Positions 36,776 to 48,483 of a stretch of DNA of 64,000 bases are shown in pieces. The stretch covers positions 13,802,984 through 13,866,983 of the forward strand of contig BTRK01000005.1 of assembly GCA_036245805.1 (NCBI GenBank), written 5' to 3'. The first letter of the stretch is position 1; each line of letters begins with the position of its first letter. The translations under genes were made by a program, and so were the position numbers. A model generated the notes under the pieces. That model was not told the origin of the DNA and ran no database searches. It saw only the letters and a program-made list of their open reading frames with translations. Source of the DNA: Pristionchus mayeri. Its lineage: Eukaryota > Nematoda > Chromadorea > Rhabditida > Neodiplogasteridae.

Positions 36776-37140
36776 ATCACTGATATCGGAGCTGAGGACT
36801 ATCACATTGCCAATTGTCACTGATGTCATACTAGTGTTCCCCTTTTGTGTACTTCTATTTTCGGGAAGGACTCATGCGTAAATTTCGAGAGACAGGAGCC
36901 CCCTAAAATTAGTCACTTGATGTATTGCGCGTCCAATCTCACGGATGTGCGTACATTTACACAAATACACGCAACAAATACACTCTTTCGTCGGTCAACT
37001 GAGTGAGAGAAGAGGGAACATGCTTTTATCTCCTTGGAAATGCGTAAATGCAGGTTTCCATCGCATTCTGCGCATTCGGAGTGACACACAAGAATCGATA
37101 ACCAATCGATTAATCGACTTAACCAATCCATTGACGCATA

Positions 37141-37225
37141 CACGTGCAAGAGTGGCCGCTTTATCGCACCAGTTGATACGGGTGTGACTCATTCTCTCAC
37201 AAACATGTTTTTCCTGATAACTCTT
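37141..37225 (+). promoter_or_regulatory. Conserved upstream block of F-box gene 3
   Basis: CACGTGCAAGAGTGGCCGCT, TTATCGCACC, GTGTGACTCATTCTCTCACA, then CCTGATAACTC, 263 bases before ATG 37404. Confidence 0.7.
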
Positions 37226-37403
37226 GAGACATTACAGTCTCAATTACTCTCGCCAAAATTCCTGCAATTCATTTATTTAATCATAGATCATTAACCAATC
37301 ACTAATTCCCGTCCATTTCTCGTAAATTTCGCAATTTAGACCAGTCAGACTCGCAAATAACTATTGTGAAACTCTCTTTCGTCATATCTTCGCCAACGAA
37401 TCA

Positions 37404-39133
37404 ATGATTCACGTCTCCCAGCTCATAATCCCACTTCGAAATATGATTTTACCGAAGAAAAATGTGTGGTTCTAATGCCAGTTTTGCCCAAATTAGCATG
37501 TTTTCAGAGCCAGATGCAGACGATGCACTTGCTGGAGCTCCCACATGATGTGCTTAGGGAACTTATGAAATTGATGAGCATCAACGATTGCATGCGCCTG
37601 AGACGAACTTGCCGGTGACTATTTACGGTTATAAACAGAGAGAGGCAATACAATATATCACGCATGTATCGAAATTGTGTTAAACAATGACGGTGTTGTT
37701 AAAGAATACATACTCGTTTTTTTTTCGAATTTAATTGGGAAGTCCTTACTTAGTTCATTTTCAGTGCTTTTGAAAAGCTCGTCGCTGCTACCCACACTTC
37801 CTTTGGCCATGCAGTAATTAGCATTGAAGAGATTCAAGTCTTCGAAGAGCAGAAAAATACGTCGTTGAAGAAGGTACCGTTATATTAGACTAATCACTTT
37901 TGCAACACATGGTTACAGTTATTGGAAATTCTAATTTTAGAGCGTTGCTGTGGTTAACCTTGATCAAGATCGGTTCAAAATAGATTTCACAGAATTCGGT
38001 TATGAGCAGTTCGGGCGACTTATGAACCGCATGTTTGGCGGAATTCTGATTAGGGAATGCACAATCAGCGTAAGTGGTATTGACTTACTGGAAAATTAAA
38101 CTATCCTATATCAGTTACGCCATGAGTGTATGCATATCGATTTCGTACTCCAACTTGCAAGATTGTTCAAGATCAACTTGCTGACCTTTCTTGTCTACTC
38201 GGATAGGCTATTACAAAAGTAAAATTCGGCATTTTCATGGATTGTATTAACAGTGAACTCCAAATTTTACAGTGTAATCGACTTATTTCCGGTTAGACGA
38301 CTACAAACTTGGCCTTGTGATCGTCAGATCTCATTCTGTTCAGCATACTGCTCTGCCAGATCTGACCAAGCTACTTCCTTTGGAAAAATTGTCATTCGCA
38401 AGTCGGGTAAATGCTTTTCATACTTATTGTAAAATATATTATTACATATATTTTCAATATTTTTAGATAAAATATAAATAAAATTGACATTCAGGTTAGC
38501 ACCTATCCAATCGCAAACGAGTTGCAAGCATTCACTACTATGTTATTGAATCTGATTTTGATTCATAAATATGTTGCCGTGTCAAATGTGCAATTGAATT
38601 CGGATGACTTCAGGGAAATATTAAAGGTCTCTAAAAAACTATTTCAACCATTCATTCATTTCGTTTGAGCGGTAACATTTTTGTTTTGTCGGATTTATTT
38701 GAATATTTTAGGCTGTTTCGTCTAATAATCGGAAGCGAACGATTCAACTTTCTGCGAGGTCACAGATTGTTGGGAGCTGGCTTAGAAGTTGTGACATTTT
38801 CTTTGATACGAATGTCGGAACTGTATCTGGAGAGGTGCGATATTGTTTGAATATAATTAATAGATGTATGACTAGAACTTGCTTTTTTTTCAGTTCACTG
38901 TTATTCGAAAGGAACGCGATGGATTTTCTGATTTCATCTGGCTACGCTTTCGCCAATGTTGGATTCGATTTAAACGTGAAATACCGAAAGACCTTCCATC
39001 ACGACATAGTATTCTCGTGGAAAAGATGAGCGAACGGAGTGTAGTCATTGGGAATGGGCCGGTGATGGACTTATCAATGAGTCGCCCCAATCCCAATATT
39101 GGACCGCCTCTTCCATTTCTTCCATTTCTATGA
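37404..39133 (+). pseudogene. F-box protein, tandem gene 3 (frameshifted)
   Basis: Exons 37404-37463, 37508-37614, 37765-37873, 37941-38069, 38115-38218, 38273-38406, 38495-38626, 38712-38834, 38894-39133. Eight are in family frame; the F-box reads L-L-E-L-P-H-D-V-L-R-E-L-M-K-L-M-S. Exon 6 lacks two bases after the codons for D-L-F-P (near 38296), so D-D-Y-K-L-G-L falls out of frame and a stop appears at the exon 6/7 junction. The last exon is longer than in its sisters and proline-rich at the end (P-P-L-P-F-L-P-F-L). One small lesion suggests a young pseudogene or a sequence error; a read check would tell. Confidence 0.78.
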
Positions 39134-39603
39134 TGACTTCCATTTCTGGATCGTAGAATAGATACAATGTAAATCACTGTAAATAAATAAATAAACCGAA
39201 TATCGAATAAAGCGAAACACAAAAAGTCAAATTATCCATAATCTACGAAACGCGATATTCAAATCGAAAGAACTCGAAAAGTTAGTGGGCGTATTTCAGG
39301 TTGCAATTGTCTTGTATCTTTCACGAGAGGCTCGAAAAATGCCTCATATAATGATGTACCGAGATTCAACCTGAGCTCCAAAACGAGGCATGCGCTATGC
39401 AACTTTCAATGAATTTTGGGCATGCGTCAGGATGCCCAAAACCAGATGCAACTCACTTAATACTTTGAGCATCATTCTAATGGTCAACTCGAATTTATGG
39501 TGAGAGGAGTGATATGTAGCAGCAGTGAACAAATATTTTCGTAATTCGCATAATGTGCCTTCTGTATGGCATACGTGAAACACTCAACCAATCGATTGAA
39601 GGC

Positions 39604-39690
39604 ACACATGTGAGAGTGGCGGCTTTATCGCTCCAATCGATGCGGTGTGACTCATATTCTCACAAAATTGCATAAACTGATAACCCTTCA
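39604..39690 (+). promoter_or_regulatory. Conserved upstream block of F-box gene 4
   Basis: ACATGTGAGAGTGGCGGCTT, TATCGCTCCAATCGATGCGG, TGTGACTCATATTCTCACA, then ACTGATAACCC (a canonical GATA site), about 350 bases before ATG 39957. Confidence 0.7.
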
Positions 39691-41268
39691 AACATCCATT
39701 CTCGAGCCCTTGCGCTAAGATTTGTATGTTTCCTTATTCACCCGTTCGCGTGTGTTCCTTTTGATTGTTTACATTTATTCCGTAATTTAGACAACTTTTT
39801 TTTCACGCGCACCGTTTGCTTTATGTCCTTACGGGCATAAGGCCGAGTGTGAGCTATGACGTAATACCGCCTTTGATACATAAAAGGCGGTATGACGTCA
39901 TAGTTCTCATCCGACCAAGTACCGCCCTCATCCGTCTCAAATCAGCTTACGAGCCAATGCCTCCCATCTCCCAGATCCTCAGGCCATTGCGAAATGTGAT
40001 TTTCCCGAAGAGAAAGGTGATGGGTCCAATGTAAAATTCGCCAATTCTGATCATATTAAGAATCAGGGGCAGGCGATGCATTTGTTTGATCTACCACACG
40101 ATGTTCTCAGGGAGATAATGAAAACGATGAGTATGAAGGATCGAATGCGTTTGAGGCGAACTTGTCGGTGAGTATTTACTGTCTATATCGTAATTAGGGA
40201 TACAATAATGTCATTGTGTAAAACGTTTTTCTCGGAATTTTCAAAATATGTATTATGGTGTTACAGAACAATTTTCCTCTCTCGAATTAAATTAACACGT
40301 GTATCACTAGCCAGTGGATGAAAATCGGACCTCCCGGGAACATTTTCCAAAAAATTGTCCCCGTTCTCGCCAAAATTTTGATGGGAGAATACCCAGGAGA
40401 GATGAATTTGAAAAATATAGGTCATTGGTCCCAGAACCGGCTTTTAGGAAATTTCCGGTTTTGCACCTGGCTATGCTGTATTTCAGCTCCTAGACAAGCT
40501 GCATAGGTAGAAAAGCACTCAAAATGTGCGGAAAATTATTTATTGCAACTTTTATGTAGAAAACTTTTCACCGCAACATCGAACAAAAATTCGATATTCG
40601 AAAAACCAAAGTTAACATGAAATAATAATTGTTTTCACCATCACGCAGGAAACTTGGATTTTTATTGCATAAAATGAAACAATATTCGTTCATATGTATA
40701 GGAAAAATACTGGCGAAGGAATTATCCTACCCCCTTATCTAGTTTCCGCGATAAAAGCGGTCATATGATACACATTCAGAATTTATTCAATCGTACATGC
40801 CCTAATTTACTTTATCGTGGCAAATGTGTGTGTTTTGAGATGTTTCTGGGGCAAATAATGTATTTTCTGCTGAAAAACCCAGAGTTCGTCTAACTTTGAA
40901 AAATTTCCGCAACCTCGATTTATCCCAAGTTTGTGCAATTATAAGTCCACACATTAATATCTACATGAAGAAAGAAAACATATTATTTGTAGTAGATACC
41001 AAGTAGAGTTGATATATTACAAACTTGGCTCATGGATTGCTTTGACTCTCTAGATAATCTTCACTAAAATATGCATTCTCGTGAGTATGAAAACTAATAA
41101 AAAAATATGTTTTCAGCTGAAATTCGGTGGTTATTGACCATATTTGTGCATTTAAAATTACGAATAAATCGTCTTAGTGAGAAAACATCATCATAATATC
41201 ATTTGTATGGACAAACAAAAATGGAAATATTTTATATTTTGAAATTTTCCATAAATTTACAAGCGTAT

Positions 41269-42716
41269 ATGAGGCGAATCGCGAGAGAATCGACCACGCC
41301 GCGGCGGTAGGATTCAAGTTTGTCCACTCTTGATGAAAATTTGGCTACAAGTACTTCAAATGATGCTCTTCAAAACTGCGTCGTCAGAATTTTGATATCG
41401 GTCGTCATCGTCGAGATTCAGAAGGCCAAACTTGGCACTATCAATTTTGGAAAGTCAAATCGGGCGCATTCAAATGATCATAAGTTCGTTTGCAATGACG
41501 ATAGAAAGTCGTTCTTTTTTTAGAAAGAAAGCTGAGAACATGCCCTACAACTTTTCTGTTGAAGTCATCATTCCTGGTGCTCATCCTGGTTCGAGGTGGT
41601 CGGGCGCACCAAAAGTGGCGCAACTTTGGAAATCGGAAAAAGATATTGGGTTATCATGCTTAAGTTGTAGTGCATGCATGTGGCTTACTTCCATCCAAAA
41701 ATTAGGTAAATCGGAGTATAAACAAAAAAAAGGTGGCACTTTTGTGCAGGCAACTCAAAATGAGTTCCGGACAACTGTACTACCGTATCTTCAATTGCCC
41801 TGGTTCAGGCTAAAAACCATTCAAAAACGTCCAAAACAACATTACGTGTTGAATCCCCCATGTTATAACACTTTCAATGGCATAAAATGATCGTCGGGTC
41901 GAAAATTTGAAAATCGATATTTTGACCCCGTTGACTCCAGCGGGATAGGCCCAAACGCACTAAATAGGTTCCATGTAATGTAAATACACCCCTTGAAACA
42001 GCACAAAGAAAAAGGGCTCCTGAAAAGAGGATATTTCGCTTGAGGAATCCAGGGAAAGGCGCACAAGTATATAATAGTTCAAAATAGACTTAGTGACCCG
42101 CACTATGGCTTGAAATGTAGAGCAGGATGTGTTAAACATTTCATATATTGAAAGTGAGTCTCTATCTTTTCATAGAAGCATGCTACAGAGCCTAGAAGAT
42201 AGCCAGAAATAGCCTAGAATCCCCCGAGAGCGCGCGCTCTAACCGTCTGTCGCTCTCGCCCTCTGTCCTCCCTCTCCCTCCCCTCTATTTAGCGCTCTCC
42301 CGGGCACGTTTCCCGTCGGTTTTGGCAAATCTTTTTCCGATTTTCAAAGTTACGCCACTTTTGGTGCGCCCGACCACCCCGGACCAAGATGAGCACCAGG
42401 AATGATGACTTCAACAGAAAAGTTGTAGGGCATGTTCTCAGCTTTCTTTCTAAAAAAAGAACGACTTTCTATCGTCATTGCAAACGAACTTATGATCATT
42501 TGAATGCGCCCGATTTGACTTTCCAAAATTGATAGTGCCAAGTTTGGCCTTCTGAATCTCGACGATGACGACCGATATCAAAATTCTGACGACGCAGTTT
42601 TGAAGAGCATCATTTGAAGTACTTGTAGCCATATTTTCATCAAGAGTGGACAAACTTGAATCCTACCGCCGCTGGTCCCCCTCAAATGGTCGATTCTCTC
42701 GCGATTCGCCTCATAT
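41269..42716. repeat. Palindrome family member 2 at the centre of the gene 4 insertion
   Basis: Begins and ends like the element at 24917-26888 (TATGAGGCGAATCGCGAGAG and complement). The right side contains the GC-rich core (42108-42310), here off-centre, so part of the right arm is deleted. Confidence 0.82.
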
Positions 42717-42925
42717 GTTTGATAATTTTTCGGAATTTTTTGACTAAGACGATTTATTCGTAATTTTAGATGCACAAATCTGGTCAATAACCACCGAATT
42801 TCAGCTGAAAACATATTTTTATTAGTTTTCATACTCACGAGAATGCATATTTGAGTGAAGATTACTAGAGATTCAAAGCCTTGCATGAGCCAAGTTTGAA
42901 ATATATCAACTCTAATCGGTATCTA

Positions 42926-44175
42926 TTAGGTTGAACAGAAAGTCTTTATAAACTTTTTATATCCCTTCTTCTGACAATAAAGCGCAAGAGCGAAATCAAA
43001 CGTATGCACCATTGTTATCTACGACAAATCTCCAACGTTCAGGCAACTTATGGATTTCCTCCTTATAGAACCCATCTCGGCGCGAATCAAAATATTGCTT
43101 GAGTGCGGCCTCGATCGCCCCACCTGAAGTGAAGGATCTCTGATCGAGATGACGGGTCAGATCCGAGAACAACCAATAATCCGAAGGGGCCAAGCCAGGA
43201 GAATACGGTGCATGAGGGAGAACCATCCAGCCATATTTGGACAGCTCCTGCTTGACCTGCCGTGCAACATGGGGTCGGGCGTTATCGTGTTGATAGTACA
43301 CTTTCTTGCCGTTCAGGGCAGATTGTGCGAATTTCTTCTTGAGATTCCGTAGTTGTTTAGTGTAGACATATCCAGTAATTATCCGCTTCTCGGGTAGGAG
43401 CTCCCAGTAAATCGGGCCATCCACTCCCCACCAGGCAGAGAGCAAGATTTTCATAGGGTGAAGGTCAGGCTTTGCGACGTCCTGTGGGGTCTCATTGGCA
43501 TCCACCCACTGTGCCCTCCTATGGTGATTCTCATAGCAGACCCACTTCTCGACCCCTGTTATGAGACGGTCCAACCATCAATCTCCAGCGTGATGAGTGA
43601 GTAGAGAAAGGGAATCGTCGACACGGTGGTCAAACTGGTCTTGGGTCAATTTGTGGGGTATGAAACGGCCTAGCTTCTTCTTCTTGCCAATGGAGACCAA
43701 TCATTTTACGATGGTGCTTTGCGATACCCCAAGTGTGGCTGCCATGTCGCGGGTATTTGGAAAGGATCCAATTCCACTACGATCCGTAGCGCATCCAAAT
43801 CCAGCTCGGGTGGCCTCCCAGACCGGTCATGATCATCCATGGAAAAGTCCCCCTTCTCGAAGAGTTGGTACCAATTGCGCATGGTCTGGTAGTGAGTGGC
43901 ATATGAATCGTACACTTCAGCCAACTGACGTTCCTATTCCTTCATTGTAGTGTGAGAGAGGAATACGAATAACGGAACGTTGCGGATGTGCAAGGCCGTG
44001 GGAACAAACATCGTGGTCTTACTAGTGGCAGAATGAAAGGCGTGGAATGGGGAGTTGTTGACCACATAGTCCCTTTGTCATGTGTTATTCACTAGAGGCG
44101 AGGGAACACCAAAGGTCTCGTGCACTGAGCAGTGATCGAGCAAAACAGTTTATAAAGACTTTCTGTTCAACCTAA
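42926..44175 (-). mobile_element. Full-length mariner, defective
   Basis: A 1,250-base element with 29-base termini TTAGGTTGAACAGAAAGTCT... and the reverse complement ending at 44175, flanked by TA (42924-42925, 44176-44177). It carries a decayed transposase on the minus strand and lies in the right arm of the gene 4 palindrome. Confidence 0.95.
42996..44011 (-). pseudogene. Mariner transposase, inactivated
   Basis: Reading begins near 44011 (M-F-V-P-T-A-L), with a TAG about 25 codons in. The helix-turn-helix region shows W-Y-Q-L-F-E-K-G-D-F-S-M and R-S-G-R-P-P-E-L-D. A frameshift follows L-D-P-F near 43775, and there are two more in-frame stops before the catalytic half. That half is open (42996-43574): H-D-N-A-R-P-H-V-A and A-P-S-D-Y-W-L-F place two aspartates with exactly 34 residues between them, the D34D of mariner. 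The first catalytic aspartate, normally in T-G-D-E-K-W, is valine (T-G-V-E-K-W). It cannot make active transposase. Confidence 0.93.
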
Positions 44176-45585
44176 TACTACAAATAATATTTGTTCATTC
44201 ATCATGTAGATTTTAATGCGTGGACTTATAATTGTACAAACTTGGGATAAATCGAGGTTGTGAAAATCGATTTTTCAAAGTTAGACGAACTCTGGGTTTT
44301 TCAGCAGAAAATACATCACTTGCCCCAGAAACATCTCAAAATACACACATTTGCCACGATAAAATAAATTAGGGCATGTACGATTGAATTAATTCTGAAT
44401 ATGTATCATATGACCGCTTTTATCGCGGAAAATCTAGATAAGGGGGTAGGATAATTCTTTCGCCAGTATTTTTCCTATACATATGAACGAATATTGTTTC
44501 ATTTTATGCAATAAAAATCCATTGCAAGTTTCCTGCGTGATGGTGAAAACAATTATTTTTTCATGGTAACTTTGGTTTTTCGAATATATAATTTATGTTC
44601 GATGTTGCGGTGAAAAGTTTTCAACATAAAAGTTGCAATAAATAATTTTCCGCACATTTTGAGTGCTTTTCTACCTATGCAGCTTTTCTAGGAGCTGAAA
44701 TACAGCATAGCCAGGTGCAAAACCGGAAATTTCCTTAAAGCCGGTTCTGGGACCAATGACCTATATTTCTCAAATTCATCTCTCCTGGGTATTCTCCCAT
44801 CAAAATATTGTCGAGAACGGGGACAATTTTTTGGGAAATGTTCCCGCACACCTCCGCTGACTCGTGATACCTGTGTTAAGTAGTCTTGTTATCTGATTCC
44901 CTTTTCAGTACTTTTGGAAACGTTGTAGCGGATACCCTCGCTATCTTTGATCATGCTGTAATAACCGTTGAAGAGATTCAAGTTTATCAAACGCAGGAAA
45001 ATACGGAATCACGCAAAAAGGTTAGTCGTAAGATAGCTAAGATAGCATGGGTACAGGTAGAAATGTATAATTTTCAGAGCTTTGTTCTGGTTAAACTCGG
45101 TCAAGTTTGGTTTAAAGTTGACTTCTCCGAAGATAGCTTTGGGCATTTTCAACGACAAATGAATCGCCTTTCCAGTGGAATCTCCATTAATGAATGTCGA
45201 ATCAAGGTGAGATTTATCGAAGTCCATAATTTCAGCTTCAGCTTTCAATTTCAGCTTTCAGCTTAATTTCAGCTAACCTGTGATTGTCCGCATGTAGATT
45301 TTGTGCTCCGAATAGCAAGGTTGTTCAAGATATGCTTACTCACATTTGTTGTCGACTCTGGCATGAAGTTACGGAAGTGAGATCCTGCATTTTTAGTAGA
45401 ATCTAAAATAAGTGTTCACATTTTACAGTGTTATCGAATTATTTCCGAAGCTCGACGAATACAAACTCGGCCTTGAGATCGGCAGATATCGCTACTCTGT
45501 TCAGCATACTGATTTGCAAGATCTGACAAAACTACTTCCCTTAGAAAACTGTGTTTTGGTCGGGTTAGAGCTTTCTAGCATATAG

Positions 45586-46017
45586 AGAGAGTACACAACG
45601 TGAAGTCACGAAATAGTATCAGATGACTAGCTTATCGACGCCTGGTGGTCATTTTGCTCACAACTACTCTCGATTGGACCTCTGATCGTTCACATCACTA
45701 AAATATGTAATCGCAATATATAAAATTCAAATTTTTGTAATTCGTGTTTTATCCGAAAAGTGCATGTGTCGGTCAAATATACGATGAGACACATTCAACA
45801 TCACGTCATTTTAAAACGATATTGCGCATGCTGCCACGTATGACGTCATAACATCACGAATGACGTCACGACACGTCTCGCATTTCAAAGGAGCTCGTCA
45901 CTTCGAATGACGAGTCACTCTCCTTTATCAGTATTTTCCGGTCCGGTCTCGTTTTTCTCTGGTCACTCTTTTCACTCTCTAGTCACCTTACGCGTTTGAA
46001 GCTGCGTTTCTAGTGAC
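45586..46017. other. Intergenic between F-box genes 4 and 5
   Basis: No gene. A TTATCAGTA site (GATA type, reverse) at about 45927 lies 90 bases before ATG 46018. The upstream block of genes 1-4 is not recognisable here. The segment 45826-45925 has repeats of GACGTCA and GACGAGTCA. Confidence 0.4.
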
Positions 46018-47947
46018 ATGAAGGTGTTCAGACGATTGAGAAGTTTATTGAGCAGGAAAAAGAAGGTCCATTTTTGTGTTATTTGTAATATCTTTCGAAT
46101 TTCAGAATCGAGTGAATTTGTTGGAACTCCCCCATGTAGTGATTCGCGAAGTATTGCGGGAAATGAGCATTAAAGACCGCATGAACCTTCGATTAACTTG
46201 CCGGTAAGCTCAGTGCATTTATGTTTCAAGTGGAGTATAGTTCGAGGTTTAAAAAAACTGTTTTGGAAGAAAATATGCGTTAATTTAGAAAAGTAGCGTA
46301 AAGTAGTAAATTACTTCACGATCGCAAACCGCCACCTTCTCACAGAGCATCGCACTCTATGCCGCACTATTTCGAAATCTTCATGTTTTATCATACACTA
46401 TGGTTTGTCGGTGATGAAATTACCGCAATTGCATCGTATAATCATTTTGAAATCAGATCACACTCTTCTCTTATTTGGTCACAAGATTAATTTTGAGAGC
46501 AATAGAGGAACTGGTTGCTGAAACGAACGCTGGGTGTTTCAATACAGCAATAATTTGTGTCGAGGAAGTAGAACAATTCGACAAAAAAATGGACACGGAA
46601 AATCAAATGAAGGTAAACCCTTATTCGCATTTAATTTCTGTTGTTTATTGAGCAAATATTCTTTAATGAACCTACTTCCCTTCAATTCGCTCTCCATTTT
46701 CAGCACGTGTTGATGGTTCAAATAGACAATCATCGTTTCAAAATCGAACTGTCTAAGGATAGTTTCGACAAATTCCAGCGATTACTGAATCGTTTATTCA
46801 CTGGAATTTCGATTAAAGAATGCAAGCTGATAGTGAGCGTTATTTGAAAATATACATATGCGTATGATACCAGTCATTGCTGAAGTAAAAAAAAGTCATT
46901 GATGAAGTAAAAAAATATATGTATTATTTATATCAGATCTGATCCAATTTGTTCGGTTTTTATAAAAGAAGAATCATATTATTATTTTTTCAGCTAAATG
47001 GATACAATTTGATCGCCGATGTATTCGGCCATTTCTCAACGAAATTCAGGATAGATCTTCTCACACTTTTTGTGGATTCTGACAGAAACTTCAGCAAGTA
47101 CAACCAATATTCATGTGAATCATTGACAAAAAAACAATTAAGCGCAATCGACATAATGTCTGAATTTCCCAATAGCAAGTACGGCTTGGTTATCACAAAT
47201 GAGAATGTTCCTGAGAACGAGCATGACCTTATTCTACTACCTCCTCTTGAAAAGCTTAGCTACACATGTCGGGTTAGCATATTACTTCTCGTATCTACAA
47301 TAACCTTTACTTTCAGAAAAGAGTAGGTGAATCAGTAGAATTAGACTCGCTCACAAGCATCCTACTTTATCTCGTATTGGCTCACAAGGACCTTTCCATA
47401 TCCAATGTCGATTTGAAGTCTGACGACTTGACGCAAATATTCGAGGTGTGTAGCTTAGTGCATGATTTTTTTTTTCATATCTCATTACAATCCGATTTAG
47501 ATAATTTCATCCGATGAACGGAAACGAACAGTGAGACTCTCGGCGAAACCTCTGATTGTTAAGAACTGGCTGAACAGTTGTGGATTGGCGTATGGGACGC
47601 GAGCTGGAGTAACCATCGCGGAGGTGAAACTTGCCTACCCTTAAGTTACACATCATTGAGTAGTTGTTTACGGCTCATCCAAAGATAAAAGAAACGTTCT
47701 ATTCAAATTGCATTAGTTGTTTACGGTACACAATCGTTTTCAGTTCACCGTTCTTCGGACTCAAAGGCACGATCTCGGAATCGGTCGTCAATTGGACGAT
47801 TGTGTGCTTCTGCGTTTTCGCAACTGCTGGATTCGATTTGAGAGTTCGAACTTGGATGATAATCCATATAGACACGCCATGCTTACGAGCATACTAGGGG
47901 AGAGGGAGGGAAACGTGATGATTGGGAATGGATCGGAGTGCGATTGA
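46018..47947 (+). CDS. F-box protein, tandem gene 5 (intact)
   Basis: Nine exons in phase give 359 residues: 46018-46065, 46106-46203, 46498-46612, 46704-46832, 46994-47097, 47143-47272, 47317-47445, 47501-47623, 47744-47947. Exon 1 is 16 codons and basic (R-R-L-R-S-L-L-S-R-K-K-K). The F-box is L-L-E-L-P-H-V-V-I-R-E-V-L-R-E-M-S-I-K-D-R-M. Exon 4 reads F-K-I-E-L-S-K-D-S-F-D-K-F-Q-R-L-L and ends I-K-E-C-K-L-I. The last exon has C-V-L-L-R-F-R-N-C-W-I-R-F. The 45-base intron 5 also lacks a stop, so both spliced and retained forms would be in frame. Likely SCF substrate adaptor. The most diverged member of the array, and the only one without the shared upstream block. Confidence 0.85.
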
Positions 47948-48444
47948 GCACGCTTTAAAGGTGTATTTGTGCAAAATGTAACCAATGTAAGATTATTTAC
48001 CATCGATAAACAGCATTATTATGGTTTCCTAAGTAAACATTGATTATTACAGAAGCATTCGAAGTATGTAACACTGTTATATTATAATTTAACCATGGTT
48101 GAAGTCGAACTTATTTCACTTGTCAATACGTTGTTTGTTGTGTTTTACCGTTTTGTTATTCTTAATTTCGACAAAAAAACAAGAAACACCTCACTATCCG
48201 ATTTCATGGTCTCACTCAAAAGTCACGCTTCGTTCGTCAAGGTCACAAGAACGTGCACAAAACCGATTAAATAATACCGAATCCTCTCTATTCCCTATTT
48301 TCTCTTCTCTGCAACCTACTAAAGAGCGAGTGAGTGAGAACCTTGACCCGAAAGTCAGCGAATGCTCCTTTGCGATCTCGTTAGCCGCATGGTGGAACCT
48401 CCGCTGCTCGTTTCAGCCCCCACATCGGTTCCACTTTAAGCGAG

Positions 48445-48450
48445 TATATA
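48445..48450 (+). promoter_or_regulatory. TATA box of peptide gene 1
   Basis: TATATA 39 bases before ATG 48484, with a short leader. Position fits a TATA-driven secreted-peptide gene. Confidence 0.45.
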
Positions 48451-48483
48451 GCACACTGCTTTCCCGTCAGTGGGATAGCAAGA

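Larger units (their letters stand above)
40297..44875. mobile_element. TTAA-flanked palindrome in F-box gene 4
   Basis: Ends CACGTGTATCAC and GTGATACCTGTG, each next to TTAA (40293-40296, 44876-44879). Left arm to about 41268; right arm 42717-44875, split by a mariner at 42926-44175. Matching arm segments include AACATTTTCC/GGAAATGTT and CCCAGAACCGGCTTT with its complement. Confidence 0.82.
39957..45585 (+). pseudogene. F-box protein, tandem gene 4 (3'-truncated, with 4.6 kb insertion)
   Basis: Exons 39957-40016, 40067-40167, then after the insertion 44909-45020, 45078-45206, 45273-45376 and 45429-45585. Exon 1 is M-P-P-I-S-Q-I-L-R-P-L; the F-box is H-L-F-D-L-P-H-D-V-L-R-E-I-M-K-T-M-S. All six exons join in phase to 220 codons, but the equivalents of exons 7-9 are missing: after L-L-P-L-E-N the sequence diverges and a TAG follows. 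Intron 2 holds a 4.6 kb palindrome containing a second palindrome and a mariner. The F-box half could still be translated if the 4.7 kb intron is spliced. Exon 5 has several decoy TTTCAG acceptors upstream (45230-45272). Confidence 0.75.

Noticed and set aside
38890..39222. 110-codon minus-strand frame
   Set aside because: Antisense to the last exon of F-box gene 3.
41320..42653. Mirrored 67- and 152-codon frames
   Set aside because: Arms of the 41269-42716 palindrome; no gene features.
43597..43950. 117-codon plus-strand frame in the mariner
   Set aside because: Antisense shadow of the transposase.
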